Of a stretch of DNA of 64,000 nt, positions 1-12,184 are shown in pieces. The notes under the pieces were generated by a model that was given only the letters and a program-made list of their open reading frames with translations, was not told the DNA's origin and ran no database searches. Positions within the stretch are counted from its first letter, which is position 1. The number at the start of each line of letters is the position of its first letter. The DNA is from Calendula officinalis (lineage: Eukaryota; Streptophyta; Magnoliopsida; Asterales; Asteraceae), in the NCBI GenBank assembly GCA_963853835.1, contig OY970820.1, positions 76,752,909 to 76,816,908 on the forward strand. The letters run 5' to 3'. The position numbers were made by a program, and so were the translations under genes.

Positions 1-366
1 TAAAAAATAGAAAATGGGTAAATAACAGATGTAGACTATTACAAAGTATTAACGTGACAATTAATGGATCGATGTAGAGTGCTATTACAAAGTATTAACG
101 TGACAATTAATGATTCAGTGATTAATTGGATCATATATATAATCTAAGAGGTTTGTCAACCCTCTCTATAAATTAAATAGAAAACATTATTAAGAATAAA
201 AAGTTACAATGAAATATTCAAATTCTACCTATATATTATTGATAATCTTGCCGAATATACAAACAAAAAGATAGTCATGCAAGGATAAAATTATAAGTAC
301 TCATACACCAAGTTCAGGTATACGTACTCTTTCTCCATCGATGTCAACAACTTTATTACGGGTTTT

Positions 367-592
367 CAGGGCTGGCTCAATGGGCTGGGCAAGCTGGGCG
401 ACCGTCCTGACCCCAAACGTCAAAGGGCCCCCTATTTTAGTATTCTCTATATATTTAGCCTAAAAAAATCATACATTGCTAGAAATGCCCGAACTTAGCC
501 AAACAAAAGAAGTTGATTGATATTATGGAAAGGGACGCAGGGCCCCATTTTATATCTCGCCCCGGGCCCCAAATCGGCTTGAGACGGCCCTG
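367..592. mobile_element. hAT-type MITE (non-autonomous DNA transposon)
   Basis: A 226-bp element with imperfect terminal inverted repeats: CAGGGCTGGCTCAA at the left and the complement of CAGGGCCGTCTCAA at the right (12 of 14 match). It is flanked by a perfect 8-bp direct repeat, cgggtttt, at 359-366 and 593-600. An 8-bp target duplication with CAGGG ends is the signature of the hAT superfamily. There is no coding capacity. It lies about 0.5 kb upstream of the GH32 gene start. Confidence 0.85.
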
Positions 593-978
593 CGGGTTTT
601 CAGCATATAAAAACGTTAATTAAACTTTTTTCTTTTCAAATACCACGAGATCGAATGCACTTTTATTTTTGCACAATTAATGCATTAAAAAATATATAAT
701 TTTGGTTTCAGATAAGATTAGTTTGAAAAAGATTTTGAAAATATTTCCAATACTTATAACTTCTAGCACACGGTTTGTAGTTATTCAAAATTTGAATCGA
801 TCAAATTAACTCTAAACTAACTGCATAAGTAAGGTTAGTTGTTAAAAACGGTAAAATCTTAAGATTAAAAAAAAATAAAAATCTCTTTTAATGAAGCCGG
901 CAGGAATATTATATAATTTATCCAAAACCTACTGTTAAATATTAATCCTATCCTCGTGCGGATTCCGAACCTCTCCTC

Positions 979-986
979 TATAAATA
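979..986 (+). promoter_or_regulatory. TATA box of the GH32 gene
   Basis: TATAAATA lies 131 bp upstream of the ATG at 1117, in a CT-rich context typical of plant core promoters. Transcription would be expected to start about 30 bp downstream, leaving a 5' leader of about 100 nt. The sequence from 601 to 978 is AT-rich, and I see no further gene or repeat in it. Confidence 0.6.
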
Positions 987-1116
987 CATTGCTAAAACCT
1001 CCCTACACCTTCATCGCCTCTTCTTCTTAAAGCACACACATACACGTTTTGGTGTGTGTATTCTTTTTTCATATTCATCGAAAACCAACTAATTTAAATT
1101 CTTGATTTTTTGTATG

Positions 1117-4100
1117 ATGGGTTTCAGTAAACTATTTTGGGCATTTTCGTTGATATGTTTATTTCCTTTGTTGAGTAATATTAATGGAAGAGGAAGAGTT
1201 ATGGCTTTTCACAAGGTTTATATGAATTATCAATCTTTGACTACAACAAAAGTCAACCAAGTTTACAGAACTGGATATCACTTTCAACCTAAACAAAACT
1301 GGATTAATGGTATGTCTTCTTTATTATTCTTAAAATTCCGTATACAAGCACAATGCAAAAACCCTAATTATTAATGATCATGAAAAGTGACTTTGATCCA
1401 TATCAAAAAATATATTCAATCTTCTTTCGAGATCATATTTGCATGAGAATAGGAATATACAGTTAATGAAATCCCGTGGGTTTCGTATTGCGTTCATATA
1501 AATATATATTCACGTGTTTATGTATTTTATACGTATTATCATTTAATTTCTCGGAGAAAACATATCCGATTAATTAGCAGAATTTTATATACATTATTTG
1601 TACTTGTATCTGCATGCAATTATAATTCACGGATCCGATGAAGGGCTTAACACGTACAAATAAAATAATTGTTAATGGTTAAATTCCTAAATTTACGTTT
1701 TGCTGCACACAACTTACGTCATACTAAATATCTTCTTTATTTATAATGAAATAATTATAATTATTGGATAAAAATATATTAAAACAGAAAAATATAAGTC
1801 AAAAGATTCATTAATTGCATGTATTAATGAACAAAGTAGCCCACAATTTTTTATAATAATAGTAAGAATTAGTTATTCAAAATCTAAGTTTCAGCAGCAA
1901 ATCTAAGTTTTGTATAGTTTAAAATGACAATCTTTATTGCTTTCATATTGGATAAATGCTTTCTAAATCTATAATGACCTAATTTTATTGGCGATCAACT
2001 TGGGTAATGTTGTCACGTTCTCAACCAAGGGTCAAAGTCAATGATCTAGCTTGAACTTATTGCGCACACATTGATTTTTAAAACCAAGGATTATATTTTT
2101 TTTTAAATGTTACAATCAATAAACTTTAGCACACTAAGTAAAGTATTAAACAATACAGTATTGAATTACAGAGTAAAAAATAAAAAGGTACTATCGGTTT
2201 ATCGTTTATTATGAAATTGCAAATAGAAGTTCGTAAATGGTTGTCACTTGTGAGCCAATAAAATTACATGCGGAGTCAGCATGTGTGGGTCACAAAGAAG
2301 TTAGTTATTAATTTTTTTATAGTGTTCGGTTTTATTTCATAGTATTTTCGTATGTAACTGTAATAAAAAATCAGCATAATTATTTTTGTTAACTATATTA
2401 ATTTAAATTAACTGCTCTATGCTAATTTCAGCATGTCTATGGTATTATTATTAATTTTTTTTATATATATTATCATATTCACATAACTAATTTCTTTTCT
2501 CTGTTTTTGCATGATGTCGCTGAAACAATTTGTCATATCAACGAAGACCCAAATGGTGCGTTTTCTCTTTCCTCCTTTTCTATTAGATATATTTCACGAA
2601 AATATTTTGATGAATACTTCTAATTGATAATTGTTTTTATGTTATTTTTAACAGCACCAATGTATTACAAAGGATACTATCATCTGTTCTACCAATATAA
2701 CCCGAAAGGCGCTGTATGGGGCAACATTGTGTGGGCCCATTCGGTGTCAAAGGACATGATCAACTGGATTCCGTTAGAACCAGCAATTGTACCGTCAAAA
2801 CCTTTTGATAAGTACGGGTGTTGGTCGGGCTCAGCCACAATCCTACCCGGAAACAAACCCGTCATTCTCTACACGGGAATAACCGATAAAAAACCGGCTC
2901 CGGGTTACCAAGTCCAAAACTATGCGATACCCGCCAACTATTCCGACCCGTTTCTTAAAGAATGGGTCAAACCCGATGACAACCCGATAGTCAAACCAAC
3001 TACCGAGAACCCGTCGTCTTTTCGTGACCCCACAACTGCTTGGTTCAATAATGGTCAGTGGAAGATGATTGTAGGTAGCAAGCGTAACCATCGTGGCATT
3101 GCGTATTTATACAAGAGCCGAGATTTTATTAAGTGGACTAAGGCTAAGCATACGCTCCATGACAAACCGAATACGGGTATGTGGGAATGCCCGGATTTTT
3201 ACCCGGTATCGACCCGTGGAACAAATGGGTTAGAGACCTCGGCTTTGCAAGGCGGCACTAAACATGTTTTCAAGGTTAGCCTTGATGTGACCAGGTTCGA
3301 GTATTACACGATCGGGACGTATAATTCGATTAAGGACAAATATTATCCGGATAACACATCGGTTGATGGTTGGGCCGGGTTAAGATATGATTATGGGAAC
3401 TTTTATGCATCAAAGACTTTCTTTGACCCGGCTCAAAACCGAAGGATTTTGTGGGGGTGGGCTAACGAGTCTAGTATCACCATTGAAGATATGGCAAAGG
3501 GTTGGGCCGGAGTTCAGGTAACAATTTTTTATATAATTTGGGTAAATAGATAGTTGTATTATAACTAAAAAAATATACTTCCTCCGTATCAAAATAAGTG
3601 AATCACTTTCCTTTTCGGGGTGTATCAAAATAAGTGAATCACTTTAGTAATTTACTTTATTTGGTAAGTTTTTATATTTAAAATTACCCTTATACCCTTA
3701 CTTATTCATCTTTAAACATTATTAAAGGTGTGAACCTCATTCATTTTTGTTATCTTCCTATACTCCCTCCATCCCACAAAAAAATTTACATTTCTCTTGT
3801 GCACAAGATTTTAGGTGATAGTTAGTGGTGGTGTCACTAGTAATACTTTTGATTAAAAAATAAGATTGGATTGGAGAGAGAGATATAGTTAGTGGATATT
3901 AATAGTGGGGCTCTTAGTAATAATAATATTTTATTATGTGGGGTCCATCAAATGTGAGAAATGTAAACTTTTTTGTGGGACAAAAGTTTAGTGAGAAATG
4001 TAAACTTTTTTGTGGGACGGAGGGAGTATTATATAGTAAAAGGTGTTGGGCCACCATTCTAATTACCCCATTAAATTTCACTAATATCTTATTATCTTAT

Positions 4101-5102
4101 TTTGCCTCGAAAAACATAAACTCTAAATTGATTCACTTATTTTGATACCCAGAAAATATATGATAATATGATATGTTAACTCGTATGTTGAAATTTATAC
4201 TTTTCAGTTGATTCCACGTATGGTGTGGTTGGACCCTAGTGGAAAGCAATTGTTGCAATGGCCAATTCATGAATTAGAAAGCTTAAGAGGTGACAATGTG
4301 CACCAAACCAATGTGAAGCTCAACAAGGGTGACATGGTTGAGGTCAAAGGAATTACTCCTGCTCAGGTTTGTACCATATGCATTAGGTGTGGTAATTTCG
4401 ACTTCGATAGCTATATATGTTTGTAACGACTTTTTGTGATACAAATGATATAATACAGGCGGATGTGGAAGTGACCTTTACGTTTGCTAGCTTGGATGAT
4501 GCTGAAACTTTTGATCCCGATTGGTCTAAATTGCCATCGGAAAATCTCGCCATGTCGATATGTGGAATCAAGGGGACTCAACAAGGCGGATTAGGGCCTT
4601 TTGGTCTTTTAACGTTGGCCTCAAACAAACTCGAAGAGTACACTCCTGTTTTCTTTCGGGTTTTCAAGACTCTTGACAACAAACATAAAGTTCTCATGTG
4701 TTCCGATGCTACACCGTAATCTCCCTCTCTCTCTCTCATCAGTCAATAACTATTATAGTCTATCTTTATATTTGTTTCTATTTGACTTTTGACAATATTT
4801 GTTTTGATCGATTTTTTTATGGATGCAGCTCATCGTTAAACCAAAACGAGTACAAGCCATCGTTTGCAGGCTTTGTGGATGTCGATCTAGCCGAAAAGAA
4901 GCTTTCACTTAGGAGTTTGATTGACCATTCAGTTGTCGAAAGCTTTGGCGAGGGTGGAAAGACGGTCATAACATCGAGGGTTTATCCAACACTAGCAGTG
5001 GATGAAGACGCACATCTATATCTATTTAACATTGGTACCCAGACCGTCACCGTTGAGAGATTGGATGCTTGGTCTATGAATAGTCCTAATCTAATGAACT
5101 AA
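1117..5102 (+). CDS. GH32 beta-fructofuranosidase, cell-wall type; probable fructan exohydrolase
   Basis: Six exons: 1117-1309, 2547-2555, 2655-3517, 4208-4366, 4459-4715, 4829-5102. They give 584 aa in one frame, with GT-AG at every junction; ATG 1114, one codon earlier, is an alternative start. Exon 2 is only 9 bp and encodes the DPN of the nucleophile motif (WINDPNA), a conserved feature of plant invertase genes. The N-terminus is a hydrophobic signal peptide (SKLFWAFSLICLFPLL), so the protein should be secreted. Catalytic landmarks are present: NDPNA (nucleophile Asp), FRDP (transition-state Asp) and WECPDF (acid/base Glu, with the Pro typical of cell-wall rather than vacuolar invertases). 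The C-terminal beta-sandwich is complete. In cell-wall invertases an Asp just before K in GTYDxxK (Asp239 of Arabidopsis cwINV1) positions sucrose. Here that segment reads GTYNSIK, so the Asp is Asn. Loss of this Asp is associated with fructan exohydrolases, which release fructose from inulin or levan. Substrate type cannot be settled from sequence. Confidence 0.9.
3578..4150. mobile_element. Older foldback element hosting the Stowaway MITE
   Basis: The stretch gtatcaaaataagtgaatca occurs near the left end (about 3586 and again near 3621). Its complement, tgattcacttattttgatac, is at 4129-4148. These arms flank the Stowaway element, so a palindromic MITE in the GH32 intron was the target of the second one. 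The left end starts with tacttcctccg, resembling a diverged Stowaway end. The right end lacks that terminal segment and is probably eroded. Confidence 0.6.
3763..4026. mobile_element. Stowaway (Tc1/mariner) MITE in intron 3 of the GH32 gene
   Basis: A 264-bp element bounded by CTCCCTCCATCCCAC and its near complement GTGGGACGGAGGGAG, with TA on each side (3761-3762 and 4027-4028). This is the standard Stowaway terminus and target. A short internal direct duplication (gtgagaaatgtaaactttt) lies near the right end. There is no coding potential. Confidence 0.85.
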
Positions 5103-6300
5103 ACTAATTAAAGTTCGGCAAAGAAAGTAACTAATTATAGTCCACGTTGCATTTTTATTGTGATTGATTCATCTTCATTAAACTCTAATTATGAACTTTT
5201 TTTTATTGTCTTTATTATTATTTCATGTTGTTTTTCTTAGATTTGGTTTGTTGATGGTAACATATCAATAATATTGTACAAGATTGCAAAGAGAGACATC
5301 ACGAATTTTAGAATTAAGAAATCTTGAACCATATAGCCAAACTTAAACCTGCATTCATTTAGCACACTACAAGAAAATGATTTTTATAGATCACTAAAGT
5401 AGTGGCAAAAAAGTCTCAAAGTTATTTCAAAAGGATTTTAGAGATCAGTGGCGTCTCTAAAAATTTAATCTTATCAAAGTTTTAGATGACATCGTGTGAC
5501 ATTTGGTTTCTAAAATTGCCGTGGCAGTCTCAAATTGTGGTTAACACGTTGGTTAGCAATGGTTATATTTTCTTTTTCCAAAATGTGGGAAGTTGGAAAA
5601 GACTATTTACGAAAAGTCACTTATTTTTGTTCATTTCTCTCTGCCTTGAGACACAAAAAGATATAAAAAAAGAACAGGACACTTTTGTTTGATTTATTCC
5701 CAAATCCCAACTGGGCAACACAATGACACCCACATATAGCATTCTTTCTATTTCTCATCTTAAACTTAAACCTTGAAACACAAGTTTGTCTTCATATTGT
5801 CTTTGACACCCTAATTTGTTTTCTTGCCTGATTTCCTTTCTATTGCCAATAATATGGATTTGACAATCTTTTGATACCACTCTCAATTTTGGATTTACTA
5901 CCTTCTAGCCTAAACAAACATGAAAACGCACGATAAAAATATAACATTAATTTCTAAATATTCCAAAAGTCATAACTATCATGTCAATTTCATGTTAATC
6001 TGTGAATCCGAACACGACACGACACGACTCGACTTCGGGTTTGTTTTACGCGACACGAGCACGACACGAACACAAATTCAAATTTTGATTCCGTCCCAAT
6101 TTCGATTTGTTTCGTGTATTTTTGTCGTGCCATAACAACCCTAAAAAACCCTATAATTTTTTTTTGTGGAAAAGGCAAAAATAAAAGATATAGGTAGTGA
6201 AAGTGTTTATATACAATAGTTAAAGAACTATTTTAATTTAGTATAATAATATAAATAAATACTAGTATATTATTAATGTTTGATTATTTATTATCCGGGC
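5103..6300. other. Intergenic region with transposon debris
   Basis: The GH32 3' flank runs into AT-rich DNA. At 5365-5378 the string CACTACAAGAAAAT matches the usual plant CACTA (En/Spm) terminal repeat. It is followed near 5450 by a segment resembling CACTA subterminal repeats (agtggcgtctctaa). I found no opposite CACTA end nearby, so this is a solo or eroded end. At 6005-6135 there is a short run of acgacacgac/cgacacgaac-type degenerate repeats of the kind common in plant intergenic DNA. The short ORFs here look random. Confidence 0.5.
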
Positions 6301-7004
6301 CAGGGTTGCAGTGGAAGGCGGGCAGACGAACAATTGACTACAAACAAAACATTTGCTGTTTCCTCTTTCTGTTACCACTGCTTGATTGCCGAACACCTCC
6401 ACCGCGGTGGCGCTCCGTTACTCGCCGGAAGTCATCCTACCACCGTGTCGGTGACAGCGGCGGGAAGGAACTCTTTATCATCGTCATCGTATTATACATA
6501 CTGCAATACACAAAAAACCCCTTCTTAAGCGTCTCACATACTTCTATATTATCCTGCGAGAGACAATACAAGTAAGTAAGCATCGGAAATGCTATTTCAC
6601 TATCAATCTCCGTTTCGATTGCGTATTACCATGATTTGAGCTTTACATTTTGTTACGTAGTTGTTGTAATAACTTGATTTTGCTCATATGAACACATCGT
6701 GTTATATTAGTTTTTTTTTTTCATCTGATAATCTAATTTGCATTACTGGTAGCAAATATAAACTCTTGATCCCTAATGTACGAAGCTGGATTTTCTAGGT
6801 TTATGCGTGATTGGTGGTTTGATGTATTTTGCCATGTGCTTGTTTTAGGGTTTTGATCGGATCAATTACACTTTTAACTGCTCGTGCTAGGGTTTTGGAC
6901 ATATCTGGATACGGGAATATTTCTTAGCGATTCAGAGCAATTATCACATTTAAAGTGATTCAAAGGAATTTGAATCAGGAATTTGAGCTCATAGCTATAC
7001 CAAG
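6301..7004 (+). promoter_or_regulatory. Probable SPY 5' leader with a 5'-UTR intron
   Basis: A GC-richer, CT-rich block (about 6300-6570) ends in a strong donor, caa|gtaagtaag, at 6571/6572. The following 360 bp are T-rich and intron-like. A plausible acceptor, gattcag, ends at 6935, leaving about 70 nt of leader before the ATG at 7005. A leader intron upstream of the SPY start codon would fit, but exact transcript ends cannot be seen. Confidence 0.4.
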
Positions 7005-10000
7005 ATGGCATTAACAGAAAAAGATGTTGGTGGAGGAAAAGAAACAGATCAAATTGAAGATAACGGTTTTTTAAAAGTAGTTGAACCATCATTAGATGTC
7101 AGCAATTCTGTTACTCCAATAGAAAAGAGTTATGGAGGGAAAGATGCAGTTGGTTATGCAAATGTTCTTAGATCTAGAAATAAATTTGTTGAAGCACTTA
7201 ATATCTATGAAAGTGTACTAGAAAAAAATAACAAAAATGTTGAAGCTCATATTGGCAAAGGAATTTGCTTGCAAATGCAAAATATGGGAAAAGAGTCTTT
7301 TGAAAGCTTTTCTGAAGCTGTAAAATTAGATCCACAAAATGCATGTGCACTCACACATTGTGGTATTTTGTATAAAGATGAAGGTCGATTGGTTGAGGCT
7401 GCTGAGGTATTGTTGACTTTTTGTGCCGACTGTTGACCATATATATTTTTTTAATTATATTCATCGATTAAGTTAGTTATTTGCTGTTGCAGTCATATCG
7501 TAAGGCTTTAGAAGCAGATCCATCATATAAACCAGCAGCAGAATGTTTGTCAATTGTATTAACTGATATTGGAACAAGTTTAAAGCTTGCTGGAAACACA
7601 CAAGACGGAATTCAGAAATATTATGATGCTATCAAGATCGACTCTTGTTATGCTGTAATTTCATTTTCTTTTTAATTTTAAATGCTGTTTTATTTTTATT
7701 TATTTTTTATTATGTTAATGGGCAGCCTGCATATTACAATCTTGGAGTTGTATATTCTGAAATGATGCAATATGATACAGCACTTAATTGCTATGAGAAA
7801 GCTGCTTTAGAAAGACCGATGTATGCTGAAGCATATTGTAATATGGGTGTAATTTATAAAAACCGTGGAGATCTGGAGTTAGCTATTACTTGTTATGAGA
7901 GGTTTTTAATTTTTTTTATATATTACTTATCATTTATGATATTGCAATGGGGTTTATGTATGGTTTTCTTGTATTTTATCAGGTGTTTGGCTGTGTCACC
8001 CAACTTTGAGATTGCAAAGAATAATATGGCAATTGCATTGACAGATTTAGGCACAAAGGTAATTTCCTTAGCCCATTTTTTGGTTGGTTATGTTTTAAGG
8101 GACAATTGCTTTTATATCCTTGTAAAACTCATAAATTATAAATATATCCTTCTTAAATTCATAAATTATCTTTATATCCTTATAAACTTTGTAATGCCTC
8201 TATATCCTTCTAAATCTTTAAAACTCTCTTTTATGTCCAAAAACCATTTTTAATATTTATTAAATCATTATAATATCAATAATTATCAAATAAGTATGCA
8301 ATATATCTGTTGATTATGTATTAGAAATCATGTTTATTTGCCTGTATTATTGATATTATCATGATTTAATAAATAATAAAATAGGTTTTTGGACATAAAA
8401 AAGAGCATTAAAGGTTTGGAAGGATATGAAGGCAATTACAAAATTTAGAAGGATATAAAGATAACTTATGAATTTGAGAAGGATATAGAATTTTTTTTTT
8501 AAATTTTACAAGGATATAAAAGCAATTTTCCTTTGTTTTAATTATGGTATATTTTTAGGTTAAATTGGAGGGAGATATAAACCAAGGTGTGGAATATTAC
8601 AAAAAAGCTCTATGCTATAACTGGCATTATGCGGATGCTATGTACAATTTAGGGGTTGCTTATGGTGAAATGCTCAAGTTTGAAATGGTAATAATTAATG
8701 CATTTTTATTAGATTTGTTATTTGGTAAAAAGATTGTTTTTTACATTGTTAAATAAAAAAATAAAAATAAAAGATTAGTAATTTTGTAATTTGTGTGCAG
8801 GCAGTTGTATTTTATGAACTTGCTGTCCACTTCAATCCACATTGTGCAGAAGCATGTAATAATCTTGGAGTTATATATAAAGACCGAGAAAACCTTGATA
8901 AAGCTGTAGAATGTTATCAGGTAAATCTTATTGCAATTGTTTAATAAATGTTTATTTAATTCTAATATTTAATTATTTTGTTGAAGTTGGCTTTGTCAAT
9001 TAAACCTAATTTCTCTCAGTCACTGAACAACCTTGGAGTAGTCTACACGGTGCAGGTACTATTTAATCTCTCACTATAGTATCTAACAAAATGATTTATC
9101 AATTGCATTTTTAATATTTTAATAATAATAATAATATTCAGGGTAAAATGGATGCTGCTGCTAGCATGATAGAGCAAGCAATTGTGGCAAATCCCACTTA
9201 TGCTGAAGCTTACAATAATTTAGGTATTTTATGACTATCTTCTTTTTAGTATTTTTTTTGTTTCTTTTTTCATTTATTTATTTAATTTACTAGAAATTTT
9301 TATTTGTAGGTGTTCTTTATAGAGATGCTGGGAGTATATCTTTGGCCATTGAAGCATATGAGCAGTGTCTTAAGATAGATCCAGATTCTCGCAATGCAGG
9401 CCAGGTATCATTATATAATTATATATGCTTTAATTAATAAGCAAAAACAGTTAAATATTATTTAATTTCTGTAAATCACAGAACCGGTTACTTGCAATGA
9501 ACTACATTAATGAGGGAACAGATGATAAACTATTTGAAGCTCACAGGTCGTTTTAACAACTACCTTTTTTTTCTTCATATATTATTTATTTATTATCATT
9601 TTTATATTATTGTAGGGAGTGGGGCAGGCGTTTTATGAGATTATATCCTCAATATACATCATGGGAAAATACAAAAGATCCAGAAAGACGGCTTATAATT
9701 GGATATGTTTCTCCTGACTATTTCACACATTCTGTATCATATTTTATTGAAGCACCTTTAATCTACCACAATTATGTCAACTATAAAGTAGTTGTTTACT
9801 CAGCAGTTGTTAAATCAGATGCAAAAACTATAAAATTTAGAGAAAGAGTTATGAAAAGAGGCGGTGTTTGGAGAGATATTTATGGAATTGATGAGAAAAA
9901 AGTTGCAAGTTTGGTTAGACAAGATAAAGTTGATATCTTGGTTGAACTTACTGGTCATACTGCTAATAACAAATTAGGAATGATGGCTTGCCGACCTGCA

Positions 10001-12184
10001 CCTCTTCAGGTAATTAATCATTATTTTAAGAGTAAATTACACAAATGGTCCTTTAGGTTTGTACCATATTACATATTTGGTCCTTTAGTTTCAAAAATTA
10101 CATTGGTAGTCCTTATTTATAAAACTATTGACACGTTTGGTCCTTTACCTTAACAAGCGTTAAATTTTCCCCGTCAAACAGAGTGGATTCAAGGGTTTCA
10201 ATCTGGTGAAGAGAAAAGGACAAATTTACCCCCTCGTGCATCACATGTGACTGTACTTGACGGGAAAAATAAATGTTTGTTTAGGTAAAGGACCAAACGT
10301 GTCAATAGTGTCAGAATTTAAGGTCTATCAATGTAATTTATGAAACTAAAGGACCAAATATGTTATATGGTACAAACCTAAAGGATTATTTGTATAATTT
10401 TATTTTAAATTACAAACGGATTTTTTAAGAATATTTTATTTACTGATGTGATAGGTGACTTGGATTGGATACCCAAATACCACTGGGTTGCCTGCTATTG
10501 ACTATCGAATTACTGATGCATTGGCTGATCCTCCTGACACAAAGCAGAAGTACCTACAATTATTATTATTATTGATAGTATTATTATTATATTTATGTAA
10601 ATATATTAATGACCCAATATCATAAGTTGTAATAATATTGTATTATTTTCAGGCATGTTGAAGAACTAATTCGGTTACCAGAATCCTTTCTTTGTTATAC
10701 ACCATCTCCTGAAGCTGGGCCTGCATCGCCAGCACCTGCTCTAACCAATGGTTTTATAACATTTGGCAGTTTCAATAATCTAGCAAAGGTAATTAATTGG
10801 GCCAAAATATGTATTTCCATTTTTTAACTGAAAAGTGTTGACTTTTGTTAACTTTTTTTTTTGTGGTGTCAGATAACACCAAAAGTGCTTCAAGTTTGGG
10901 CCAAAATTTTATGTGCAGTTCCAAACTCGCGATTAATTGTGAAATGCAAACCTTTCTGCAGTGATAGTGTAAGACAAAGATTTCTGTCAACATTGGAGCA
11001 GTTAGGTTTGGAACCATTACGTGTTGATCTTTTACCATTAATTCTACTTAATCATGATCATATGCAAGCTTATTCTCTCATGGACATTAGGTTAATTTAA
11101 TTTCACACTTTCTGTTAATTACTTCCCGCCCAAATTTTCAACAGTTTTTTTAATTTTTCTTTTTTTTTTTTGGCATGTAGCTTGGATACTTTTCCATATG
11201 CAGGAACTACAACCACATGTGAATCCCTTTATATGGGAGTGCCATGTGTCACCATGGGCGGTTCGGTACATGCACATAATGTTGGCGTCAGTCTTCTAAC
11301 CGCAGTTGGTATGTTTTTTTAGAGTAAATTACACTAATAGTCATTTAGGTTTGTACCATATTACATGTTTGGTCCTTTAGTTTCATAAATTACACTGGTA
11401 GTCCTTATTTCTAAAACTATCGACACGTTTGGTCCGTTATCTAAACAGACGTCTATGTAGCCCGTCAAGTATGGCCACTTATGATGCACGAGGGGGTAAA
11501 TTTGTCCTTTTCCATTTCCCTTTACCAATTGTCCAATTTGAAACCCATGAAAACCCGTTTGTTTGACGGGAAAAGTTAACTTCTTTTTAGGTAAAAGACC
11601 AAACATGTCAATAGTTTTATAAATAAGGACTACCAATGTACTTTTTGAAACTAAAGGACCAAATATGTAATATGGTACAAACCTAAAGGACCATTAGTGT
11701 AATTTACTCTATTTTTTGTTTTGTTTTGTTTTATTTTATTTAATTTATTATTATTATTATTATTATTATTAATTTACATTCTTTAACTTAACTGTATAAA
11801 ATTGCAGGACTAGAACACCTTGTTGCCAAAACTGAAGACGAATATATCCGGTTAGCAATACAATTAGCTTCTGATATTACATCACTCTCAAACCTCCGAA
11901 TGGATCTAAGAAACCTAATGTCTAAATCACCGTTATGCAACGGGCCAAAATTTATAAACGGGTTGGAATCTGCTTACCGAAATATGTGGCACGAGTATTG
12001 TAAAGGTAACATTCCATCTTTAAAACGAATGGAAATGATGGAAAACCAAACACTGCCCGATGTCCCCGCTAAAGATGATGGCCCGTTTGGGTTAATCAAG
12101 GAAAACAGGTTCAATTTAGGCCCGCCTCGTTTGTTGACAAGTGAAGAAAACGGGAGTCAGTCAAATGCGGGTGAGTCAACTTGA
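7005..12184 (+). CDS. SPY: SPINDLY, nucleocytoplasmic protein O-fucosyltransferase
   Basis: Sixteen coding exons: 7005-7406, 7493-7654, 7726-7901, 7983-8058, 8559-8687, 8801-8920, 8987-9055, 9142-9223, 9310-9404, 9482-9546, 9616-10009, 10455-10549, 10653-10788, 10873-11090, 11181-11308, 11808-12184. All junctions are GT-AG and the total is 907 codons plus stop, close to the 914 aa of Arabidopsis SPY. The N-terminal half is an array of about ten tetratricopeptide repeats (recurring YNLGVxY / NNLGVxY / A..Y.NMGVIYK). The C-terminal half is the GT41-type catalytic region, with landmarks RLIIGYVSPDYFTHSVSYFI, VDILVELTGHT, VTWIGYPNTTGLPAIDYRITD and TFPYAGTTTTCESLYMGVP. In plants SPY O-fucosylates DELLA and other nuclear proteins, represses gibberellin signalling and affects the circadian clock. 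Introns 4, 11 and 15 contain foldback elements. The gene appears intact. Confidence 0.95.
8099..8534. mobile_element. Long-arm foldback MITE in SPY intron 4
   Basis: Nearly the whole 436 bp is an inverted repeat of about 200-bp arms. The left arm carries caattgcttttatatcc and tttatgtccaaaaacc; the right arm carries their complements. It is flanked by the 7-bp direct repeat gttttaa (8092-8098 and 8535-8541). A half copy of the same family lies at about 15815-16005 inside the outer Helitron. Confidence 0.75.
10030..10399. mobile_element. Foldback MITE (MULE-like), copy 1, in SPY intron 11
   Basis: A palindromic 370-bp element. The left arm (gtaaattacacaaatggtcc, tttaggtttgtaccatatta) is mirrored on the right (tatggtacaaacctaaagga). 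It is flanked by the 9-bp direct repeat ttattttaa (10021-10029 and 10400-10408). A 9-bp duplication fits Mutator-like elements. It is closely related to the copy in intron 15. Confidence 0.75.
11321..11710. mobile_element. Foldback MITE (MULE-like), copy 2, in SPY intron 15
   Basis: A 390-bp palindrome with ends agagtaaattacac and gtgtaatttactct, and the same internal segments as the intron-11 copy (tttggtcctttagtttca, gtagtccttattt and complements). The T-rich flanks make the target duplication ambiguous. The two copies lie about 0.9 kb apart in one gene. Confidence 0.75.

Noticed and set aside
1102..1116. Upstream start for the GH32 protein
   Set aside because: It would need a TTG start; ATG at 1117 (or 1114) gives a normal signal peptide.
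5365..5378. CACTA transposon terminus
   Set aside because: Only one end was found, so I list it as debris rather than as an element.
6005..6135. Tandem-repeat array that might resemble a CRISPR or satellite
   Set aside because: The units are short, degenerate and lack regular spacers; typical plant intergenic low-complexity sequence.
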